This document shows, piece by piece, positions 58,074-64,000 of a stretch of 64,000 nt of DNA. The notes beneath the pieces are model-generated. The model was not told the DNA's origin. It ran no database searches and saw only the letters and a program-made list of their open reading frames with translations. Numbering within the stretch: position 1 is the stretch's first letter; every line of letters starts with the position of its first letter. Location of the stretch: the NCBI RefSeq assembly GCF_014647795.1, contig NZ_BMPW01000014.1:218653-282652 (forward strand). Reading direction: 5' to 3'. The DNA is from Actinoplanes campanulatus. GTDB lineage: Bacteria > Actinomycetota > Actinomycetes > Mycobacteriales > Micromonosporaceae. Position numbers and translations under genes: made by a program.

Positions 58074-59185
58074 ATCTGCCCTTCTTCCCGCCCGACCTGT
58101 TCGAGACCGACCGCGACGCGATGCTCGCCCTGGTGCACGAGGTCGGCACGACACCGGACCAGAGATTCATCCTCGGCGAGCGCACCGCCCGGCTGGAGGC
58201 CGCGCTGGCCGAGATGACCGGCGCCCGGCACGTCATCGCCTGCGGCAGCGGAACCGGCGGGCTGGAGCTGAGCGTGCGGGCGCTCGGCCTCGGCCCCGGC
58301 GACGAGGTCATCGTGCCGGCCTTCTGCTGCCAGCCGGTCGCCAGCGCGGTGGCCAACGTGGGGGCGGTGCCGGTGTTCGCCGACATCGACCCCTGGACGC
58401 TGGTCATGGACCCGGTCGAGACCGAGAAGCTGATCACGCCACGGACCCGGGCGCTGCTGCCCGCCCACGTCTTCTCGATCATGGCCGACATGCCCGCGTT
58501 CCGGGACATCGCGGCGCGTCACTCGCTGGCGCTCATCGAGGACGCCGCGGTCGCCCAGGGCGCGGTGCTCGGCGGCCACCCGGCCGGCCGCTGGGGTGAC
58601 CTGGGGGTGTTCTCCTTCTTCCAGGTCAAGGCGTTCGGCACACCGGGTGAGGGCGGCATGGTGCTCACCGACGACGACGAGCTGGCGCGGGCCTGCCGGA
58701 TGATCCGCAACCACGGCCAGGACGGCGTGACCCGCTTCCTGCACCACCGGCTCGGCGTCAACAGCCGCTTCGACGAGGTGCTCGCCGCGGTCCAGCTGCA
58801 CCGGCTGCCCGGCTTCGCCGACCGGCTGGAACGCCGGGCGCGGATCGCCGACTACTACACCGCGCGCTTCGCCGGGCTCGCCGACCGCGGGGTGCAGGCG
58901 CCGCCGCCCGGCCGCGACGGCCGCTGCTACTACGTCTACTCCCTGCTCGTGGACCGTCGTGACGAGATGCGGGCCTGGCTGACCGAGAAGGGCATCGGGT
59001 CGCACGTCTACTACCCGATCCCCCTGCCGGAGCAGCAGGCCTTCGCGAACTTCGCCACCCCGGACCGGGCCTGGCCGAACGCCCGCCGGGCCGGCCGGGC
59101 CAACGTGGCCATCCCGATCTGGCCGCACCTCACCGACGCCGACGTCGAGTACATCGCCGACACCGTCTGCGCGTTCGTCTCCTGA
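58070..59185 (+). CDS. DegT/DnrJ/EryC1/StrS aminotransferase (copy 2)
   Basis: 371 residues from GTG 58070 (GTGA overlap with the first copy). CGSGTGGLELSVRALGLGPGDE, VPAFCCQPVASAVANVGAVPV, LLPAHVFSIMADMPAF, IEDAAVAQG and the Lys in FFQVKAFGTPGEGG are present. It is well diverged from copy 1 (CGSG versus NNGT at the phosphate loop), so the two enzymes probably add amino groups at two positions or one is a dehydratase-type relative. The pairing resembles routes to diamino-sugars and aminocyclitols. Confidence 0.9.
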   Translation: MNLPFFPPDLFETDRDAMLALVHEVGTTPDQRFILGERTARLEAALAEMTGARHVIACGSGTGGLELSVRALGLGPGDEVIVPAFCCQPVASAVANVGAVPVFADIDPWTLVMDPVETEKLITPRTRALLPAHVFSIMADMPAFRDIAARHSLALIEDAAVAQGAVLGGHPAGRWGDLGVFSFFQVKAFGTPGEGGMVLTDDDELARACRMIRNHGQDGVTRFLHHRLGVNSRFDEVLAAVQLHRLPGFADRLERRARIADYYTARFAGLADRGVQAPPPGRDGRCYYVYSLLVDRRDEMRAWLTEKGIGSHVYYPIPLPEQQAFANFATPDRAWPNARRAGRANVAIPIWPHLTDADVEYIADTVCAFVS

Positions 59186-59218
59186 GAACCGCCGCCCGTG
59201 ACGACTGGAGCCACCGAC

Positions 59219-60049
59219 ATGAATCTGCTCGAATCCGCCACCGACGACATCTCCTCCGGCTACGTCTTCGATCCCGGCTGGGACCGCGAGACCGAACGGC
59301 TGCGCACCAACGAGGCCCTCTGGGACCCCGGAACGGTCGCGCGCTTCGACCAGATCGGTGTCGCTCCCGGCTGGTCCTGCCTGGAAGTGGGCGCCGGGTA
59401 CGGCTCCGCGGCCCAGTGGCTGGCCGACCGGGTCGGTCCCGGCGGCCGGGTGGTCGCCACCGATCTGGAGGTCGAGCGGCTGGGCTGGCTGAGCGGCCAC
59501 CAGGTCGAGGTGTGGTGCCACGACCTGCGCTCCGACGACCTGCCGGCCGACGCGTTCGACCTGATCCACTCCCGGATGCTGATCCAGCACCTGCCGGACC
59601 GGGAGGCGGCCATCGCCCGGCTGGTCCGGGCCCTGCGCCCGGGCGGCACCCTCTTCCTGGAGGACACCGACTCGCTGCCGCTGTTCCGCAGCTTCCGCTC
59701 GACCGATTTCCTCCAGGACGTCCGGGAGGCCGGGTACGGGCTGATGGCCCAGGCCGGGCACGAGCCCCGCGGCGGCCACTTCGACCTCCAGGCGGCACGC
59801 GCGCTCGGACTGAACGCCCAGGCCGACGGACGTGTGGTGATGGTGCGCGGCGGCTCCCCGCAGGCCCGCCACTACATGCTGTGGCTCGACTACATGCGCC
59901 CGAGGATCCTGGCGGCCGGCCTGCTCACCGCCGAGCGGATCGACGAGGCGCTGGCCGAGATGGCCGACCCGGAGAACTACTGGCTCAGCCAGATCCTGAT
60001 CTCCACGATCGCCCGCCGGCCCTCCGGCTCGCCGGGAGCCGGCCGATGA
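59219..60049 (+). CDS. SAM-dependent methyltransferase in the plus-strand arm
   Basis: 276 residues from ATG 59219 (GGAG 8 nt upstream); GTG 59198 is an alternative. Motif I CLEVGAGYGSAAQWLADRVG, acidic loop VVATDLEVERL, motif IV DAFDLIHSRMLIQHLPDRE, LRPGGTLFLEDTD. This is the common small-molecule methyltransferase type (Methyltransf_25/UbiE-like). Its stop overlaps the UbiA start. O- or N-methylation of the sugar or prenylated product is possible. Confidence 0.88.
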   Translation: MNLLESATDDISSGYVFDPGWDRETERLRTNEALWDPGTVARFDQIGVAPGWSCLEVGAGYGSAAQWLADRVGPGGRVVATDLEVERLGWLSGHQVEVWCHDLRSDDLPADAFDLIHSRMLIQHLPDREAAIARLVRALRPGGTLFLEDTDSLPLFRSFRSTDFLQDVREAGYGLMAQAGHEPRGGHFDLQAARALGLNAQADGRVVMVRGGSPQARHYMLWLDYMRPRILAAGLLTAERIDEALAEMADPENYWLSQILISTIARRPSGSPGAGR

Positions 60050-60993
60050 CCGTGCTGCCCGTCACGCCACCGCTCGGCGACCGGCTGCGGGCGTACGCGA
60101 AACTGGCGAAACTCTCCTTCTACGACTACTACCTCTGTGTCTTCGTCGTCTGGACGCTGCTCACCGCCCCGGCGCGGACCGATCCGGGCACGTTCGCCGT
60201 GCTGCTGCTCTTCGATCTGGGCTGGGTCGGCGTGGTCGCGGCGACGGTCACCCTCGACGACGTGACCGGCTACCGCGACGGCAGCGACGACCGCAACTAC
60301 GCGCCCGGGGCGGCACTGCGCGACCGGGCCCGCAAGCCGCTGCTGAGCGGGGCGCTGACCGTCAGGCAGGCGGTGCGGTTCGGCTACGCGGCGGCGCTGT
60401 GGGGGGTGCTCTGCTGGACCGCGGCGATCCTGATCGCCCCGTACCAGCCGGTGGGGGCCATCGTGGCGGCCGCGTTCTCGGTGTTCATCAGCGTGCAGTA
60501 CTCGTACGGCCTGCGGCTGAGCTACCGCGGCGGCCAGGAGCTGGTGATCCTGCTCAGCACGGCGCTCTGCGTCCTCATCCCGTACTGGCTGCTGGCCGGC
60601 TCGGTCAGCGGGCTGGCGCTGCTGGAGTCGTTCCTGTTCGGCCTCTGGAGCCTGCTCGTCTCGGTCTACTCGAACGTCAACGACGTCGAGGGCGACCGCG
60701 CGGCCGGCCGGCGCAACCTCGCCACCCGGGTGTCCCCGGACACCTACCGGGTGCTGATCGGCCTGCTGACCCTGCTCGAACCGGTGGCGATCGGCATCGC
60801 CGTCGCCACCGGGGCGGCGCCGTGGTGGTTCGCCGTGGCCTGGCTGCCGGTGCTGCTGATCCGGCTCCGGCAGGTGGGCTTCGGCCTGTTGCGCGCGCAG
60901 CCCCTCGCCGCCCGGAAGCTGGGCATCACCGCGCACCGGACCGGGGTGGCCGTCCTGGTCGTGGCGAACCTGCTCATCTTCCACGTCCGCTGA
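60046..60993 (+). CDS. UbiA-family membrane prenyltransferase (or terpene cyclase)
   Basis: 315 residues from ATG 60046, overlapping the previous stop by 4 nt (the frame is open far upstream but antisense-like). About eight to nine hydrophobic helices. Two Asp-rich loops identify UbiA: TLDDVTGYRDGSDDRNY and SNVNDVEGDRAAGRRNL, the latter the conserved NDxxDxxxD site that binds prenyl-diphosphate Mg2+. The first loop lies a little earlier than usual and reads DDVTGYRDG. Such enzymes attach a prenyl chain to a ring or, in some bacteria and fungi, cyclise it. The polyprenyl synthase in the opposite arm should supply the donor. Confidence 0.87.
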   Translation: MTVLPVTPPLGDRLRAYAKLAKLSFYDYYLCVFVVWTLLTAPARTDPGTFAVLLLFDLGWVGVVAATVTLDDVTGYRDGSDDRNYAPGAALRDRARKPLLSGALTVRQAVRFGYAAALWGVLCWTAAILIAPYQPVGAIVAAAFSVFISVQYSYGLRLSYRGGQELVILLSTALCVLIPYWLLAGSVSGLALLESFLFGLWSLLVSVYSNVNDVEGDRAAGRRNLATRVSPDTYRVLIGLLTLLEPVAIGIAVATGAAPWWFAVAWLPVLLIRLRQVGFGLLRAQPLAARKLGITAHRTGVAVLVVANLLIFHVR

Positions 60994-61033
60994 GCACCGT
61001 ACGCAATCGAACGCACGCACAAGGAGAGCAGCG

Positions 61034-62350
61034 ATGGTGACGCGCATCGAAGCCGGCCCGGCGCCGGCCACCGACGTCCACGACAGCGGCTTGCGGGTCG
61101 TCATCGTGGGCCAGGGTTACGTCGGGCTGCCACTGGCCGTCCGGGCCGCCGAGGTCGGGCACACCGTGATCGGGTACGACGTGGACGAGCGCCGGATCAA
61201 GCGGCTGGCGGCCGGCGAGTCGTACGTCGAGGACATCCCCGCCGAGCGGCTCGCCGCCGTGCTGGGCAGCGGCCGGTTCCAGCCCACGCTCGTCGAGGCC
61301 GACCTGGCCGGGTTCGACGTCGCGGTGATCACCGTGCCGACGCCGCTGCGCGACGGGGCGCCCGACCTGTCGTACATCGAGGACGCGTCCCGGACCCTCG
61401 GGCGGCATCTGCGGCCCGGGGCCCTGGTGATCCTGGAGTCCACCACCTATCCGGGCACCACCGAGGAGATCGTGGCGCCGCTGCTGACGGCGGCGTCCGG
61501 GTTGCGGCTCGACGACTTCCATCTCGGCTACAGCCCCGAGCGGATCGACCCGGGCAACCGGGAATGGCGCCTGGAGAACACTCCCAAGCTGGTCTCCGGA
61601 CTCGGTGAGGCGGCACTGCGGCGGGCCGAGCAGTTCTACGGCAGCGTCGTCGAGCGCACCGTCCCGGTCAGCTCGCCGAAGGTGGCCGAACTGTCCAAAC
61701 TCATCGAGAACACCTTCCGGCACGTCAACATCGGCTTCGTCAACGAGGTCGCGATGTGCGCCGAGGAGCTCGGCATCGACGTCTGGGAGGCGATCGACGC
61801 CGCCTCCAGCAAGCCGTTCGGGTTCATGCGGTTCACGCCCGGTCCCGGGGTCGGCGGCCACTGCCTGCCGATCGATCCGCACTACCTGTCCTGGCGGGTG
61901 CAGCGCAAGCTGGGCAAACGGTTCCTCTTCGTGGAGCTCGCCAACGACGTCAACGAGCACATGCCCAACTACGTGGTCAACCGCCTGTTGCAGGGGCTCA
62001 ACCGGCAGCGGCAGGCGATCAACGGCTCGCGGGTGCTGCTGCTCGGGCTGGCCTACAAGAAGAACACCAGTGACGTACGGGAGTCGCCCGCCGTGCGGGT
62101 CGCCGAGTTGCTCGCCGCACGGGGCGCCGACGTCCGGGCCGCGGAGCCGCACGCCGTCGAGGCGCCCCCGCCGGGCGCCGGGGTCACCCGGGTCGAACTG
62201 ACCCGCCAGGAGGTGGAGGCGGCCGACGTCGCGGTCATCCTGACCGACCACGACGACTTCGACTACGACATGGTCGTACGCCACGCGCGGTACGTCTTCG
62301 ACTGCCGGAACCGGGCGCCGGCCGGGCACGCCAATGTCGAACTCCTCTGA
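61034..62350 (+). CDS. NDP-sugar dehydrogenase (UDP-glucose/UDP-GlcNAc 6-dehydrogenase family)
   Basis: 438 residues, AAGGAGAG before the ATG. NAD site VVIVGQGYVGLPLAVRAAEVG, ESTTYPGTTEE, catalytic Lys in AELSKLIENTFRHVNI and Cys in GPGVGGHCLPIDPHYL, then the UDP-binding C-terminal domain LLLGLAYKKNTSDVRESPA. It oxidises the C6 alcohol of a nucleotide sugar to a uronate in two NAD-dependent steps. The subfamily (glucose, N-acetyl-sugar, mannosamine) is not resolved. The pathway may therefore use a uronic acid or amino-uronic acid. Confidence 0.9.
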   Translation: MVTRIEAGPAPATDVHDSGLRVVIVGQGYVGLPLAVRAAEVGHTVIGYDVDERRIKRLAAGESYVEDIPAERLAAVLGSGRFQPTLVEADLAGFDVAVITVPTPLRDGAPDLSYIEDASRTLGRHLRPGALVILESTTYPGTTEEIVAPLLTAASGLRLDDFHLGYSPERIDPGNREWRLENTPKLVSGLGEAALRRAEQFYGSVVERTVPVSSPKVAELSKLIENTFRHVNIGFVNEVAMCAEELGIDVWEAIDAASSKPFGFMRFTPGPGVGGHCLPIDPHYLSWRVQRKLGKRFLFVELANDVNEHMPNYVVNRLLQGLNRQRQAINGSRVLLLGLAYKKNTSDVRESPAVRVAELLAARGADVRAAEPHAVEAPPPGAGVTRVELTRQEVEAADVAVILTDHDDFDYDMVVRHARYVFDCRNRAPAGHANVELL

Positions 62351-63563
62351 GCCGTCCCTGCTGCGCGACTTCTCGTTCCCGGCCGTGGTGGCCGGTCTCG
62401 TGGCCGCCCTGGTCTCCTACGCGGGCCCGCTCGTGGTCGTCATCCAGGCGGCCCGGGCGGCTCAGCTGAGCGACGAGCGGCTCGCGTCGTGGATCTGGGC
62501 GATCTCGATCGGCAGCGGGCTGGTCGGCATCGTGCTCTCCCTGCGGTACCGGATGCCGATCCTGGCGGCCTGGTCCACCCCGGGCGCCGCGCTGCTGGTC
62601 ACCGGGCTCGCCGAGTACCGGTACGCCGAGGCGGTCGGCGCCTACCTGGTCGCCGGGGTGCTCACCGTCCTCGCCGGCCTGAGCGGGGTGCTGACCCGGC
62701 TGATGGCGCGCATCCCGGTGACGATCGCCGCCGCGATGCTGGCCGGCATCCTGCTGCGCTACGGCCTCGGCGCCTTCGGAGCCCTCTCCGGGGCGCCGCT
62801 GCTGGCGAGCGTCATGATCCTGACGTACGTGGTGGCACGTCGCCTGCTCCCCCGGTACGCCCTGGCCCTCACCCTCGCGACCGGGGTGCTCACCTCGGCG
62901 GTCACCACCGGCCTGCACCTCGGCGGCGTCCGGTTGAACCCGGCCGTCCCGCTCTGGACGACGCCGCAGTTCAGCGCCGCCGCGCTGGTGGGTCTGGCAC
63001 TGCCGCTCTTCGTGGTCACCATGACCTCGCAGAACGCGCCGGGCTTCGCGGTGCTGAACGCCGCCGGCTACCACCCACCGGCCGGCCGGGTGGTGCTGGC
63101 GACCGGCGTCGCGTCGGTGGCGCTCGCGCCGTTCGGCAGCCCCGGCATCAACGTCGCGGCGATCACCGCGGCGATCTGCGCGGGCCCCGACGCCCATCCG
63201 GATCCGCGCCGGCGGTACGTCGCCGGCCTGTCGACCGGCTTCTGGTACCTGCTGGTCGGCTCGGTGGGCATGGCGCTCGCCCAGGTCTTCCTGGCCCTGC
63301 CGTCGCAACTGGTGGCGCTGATGGCCGGGATCGCGCTGCTCGGCCCGCTGCTGAACGGCCTGGCCGGGGCGTTCGCCGAGCCGCGGGACAGGGAGAGCGC
63401 ACTGATCACCTTCCTGGTGAGCGGCTCGGGCATCACCGTGCTCGGTCTCGCCGCCCCGTTCTGGGGCCTGGTCCTCGGGATCCTGGCCCACCTGATCCTG
63501 ACCCGGCGGCGCGTGCCCGGTCAGACCCCACATCTCATCCCGGACAGCTGGAGAAGACGATGA
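62334..63563 (+). CDS. BenE-family (benzoate/H+ symporter-like) membrane transporter
   Basis: 409 residues with about 12 helices. Hallmarks: [63 protein letters not shown] and [18 protein letters not shown]. BenE proteins import benzoate with a proton; homologues may move other small acids. The ATG lies 17 nt inside the dehydrogenase gene, and the stop overlaps metK, so it is a full member of the operon. An aromatic-acid precursor uptake or a product-export role are both possible. Confidence 0.88.
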   Translation: MSNSSEPSLLRDFSFPAVVAGLVAALVSYAGPLVVVIQAARAAQLSDERLASWIWAISIGSGLVGIVLSLRYRMPILAAWSTPGAALLVTGLAEYRYAEAVGAYLVAGVLTVLAGLSGVLTRLMARIPVTIAAAMLAGILLRYGLGAFGALSGAPLLASVMILTYVVARRLLPRYALALTLATGVLTSAVTTGLHLGGVRLNPAVPLWTTPQFSAAALVGLALPLFVVTMTSQNAPGFAVLNAAGYHPPAGRVVLATGVASVALAPFGSPGINVAAITAAICAGPDAHPDPRRRYVAGLSTGFWYLLVGSVGMALAQVFLALPSQLVALMAGIALLGPLLNGLAGAFAEPRDRESALITFLVSGSGITVLGLAAPFWGLVLGILAHLILTRRRVPGQTPHLIPDSWRRR

Positions 63564-64000
63564 ACCTTCGCTTGTTCACCTCCGAGTCGGTCACGGAAGG
63601 CCACCCGGACAAGATCGCTGACCAGATCAGCGACGGGATTCTCGACGCCCTGCTCGCGCAGGATCCGCGTAGCCGTGTCGCGGTGGAGACCCTGATCACC
63701 ACCGGCCAGGTGCACGTGGCGGGTGAGGTCACCACGCAGGCCTACGCCGACATCCCCAAGATCGTGCGCGACACCGTCCTGAACATCGGCTACGACTCGT
63801 CGAAGAAGGGTTTCGACGGCGCCTCCTGCGGCGTGAGCGTGTCGCTGGGCGCGCAGTCGCCGGACATCGCCCTCGGTGTCGACGGGGACGACCTGGACTC
63901 GCAGGGCGCCGGCGACCAGGGCATGATGTTCGGTTTCGCCTGCTCGGAGACGCCCGAGCTGATGCCGCTGCCGATCGCGCTGGCGCACCGTCTGGCCCGG
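63560..64000 (+). CDS. metK: S-adenosylmethionine synthetase, N-terminal part (cut by window edge)
   Basis: 147 codons visible, from ATG 63560 (overlaps the BenE stop as ATGA; CTGGAGAAG upstream). MetK makes SAM from methionine and [23 protein letters not shown] (ATP/Met site), [20 protein letters not shown] and [21 protein letters not shown] are exact-type motifs. The frame stays open to the window end. Being in an operon with two methyltransferases in the cluster, it may be a second, dedicated SAM synthetase, or the sole chromosomal one if the operon continues into housekeeping genes. Confidence 0.95.
   Translation, partial: MNLRLFTSESVTEGHPDKIADQISDGILDALLAQDPRSRVAVETLITTGQVHVAGEVTTQAYADIPKIVRDTVLNIGYDSSKKGFDGASCGVSVSLGAQSPDIALGVDGDDLDSQGAGDQGMMFGFACSETPELMPLPIALAHRLAR

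Noticed and set aside
1-64000. CRISPR array, tRNA or rRNA genes
   Set aside because: No regularly spaced identical repeats, cloverleaf sequences or rRNA-like stretches were seen by eye; tRNAscan-SE and CRISPRCasFinder would be decisive.

Overview
The window is high-GC actinobacterial DNA. Start codons are often GTG, protein codons almost always end in G or C, and the gene content (DUF574-type methyltransferase, HTH-NB-ARC-TPR regulator, ECF41 sigma factor, receptor-like Ser/Thr kinase, Pls-type peptide synthetase, many secreted glycosidases) points to a Micromonosporaceae-like mycelial actinomycete. Actinoplanes or a close relative is my best guess; no rRNA or other taxonomic marker is present to prove it. 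I saw no tRNA, rRNA, CRISPR array, insertion sequence or prophage.

Region 1 (1-8.4 kb) is mixed chromosomal content: the start of a LysR regulator divergent from an HD-domain protein, a BON-domain membrane protein, a methyltransferase, a DoxX protein behind a probable iron box, an L,D-transpeptidase lipoprotein, a CinY/Het-C-like secreted protein, a rhamnogalacturonan acetylesterase-type SGNH hydrolase and release factor 3. Region 2 (8.4-27.7 kb) is a plant-cell-wall degradation region: two GH5 enzymes, three GH43 enzymes, a PL11 rhamnogalacturonan lyase and a large GH2 enzyme. Three of the start regions share a LacI-like GTTANCGNT operator. A PAP2 protein, a broken phosphotransferase, an HTH-NB-ARC-TPR regulator with an apparent internal deletion and a membrane-anchored Hsp70 lie among them.

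Region 3 (27.7-38.3 kb) carries an overlapping pair, a Pls-type (epsilon-polylysine synthetase-like) single-module NRPS and an M1 aminopeptidase, then a Ser/Thr kinase followed by a membrane protein with Thr-rich N-terminal repeats, an MFS transporter and a divergent MocR regulator. Region 4 (38.3-43.8 kb) is an ECF41 sigma module: the sigma gene diverges from a DHA2 exporter / NTF2-like protein / acyl-adenylating enzyme operon that has a textbook ECF41 promoter. The module is bracketed by two direct copies of a 0.26-0.35 kb intergenic repeat. Two more copies occur in the window.

Region 5 (44-64 kb) looks like an isoprenoid/amino-sugar (or aminocyclitol) biosynthetic cluster. A ten-gene minus-strand operon (short-chain polyprenyl synthase, two Gfo/Idh dehydrogenases, TIM-barrel isomerase, M20 peptidase, Ldh-type dehydrogenase, unknown protein, alpha/beta hydrolase, FAD oxidoreductase, methyltransferase) diverges from a plus-strand operon (two DegT aminotransferases, methyltransferase, UbiA-type prenyltransferase, NDP-sugar dehydrogenase, BenE-type transporter, metK). 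A LuxR/NB-ARC regulator sits at its left edge. Most genes in both arms overlap by 4 nt, so they are probably translationally coupled. I do not recognise the product; the combination is the best candidate here for an undescribed pathway.
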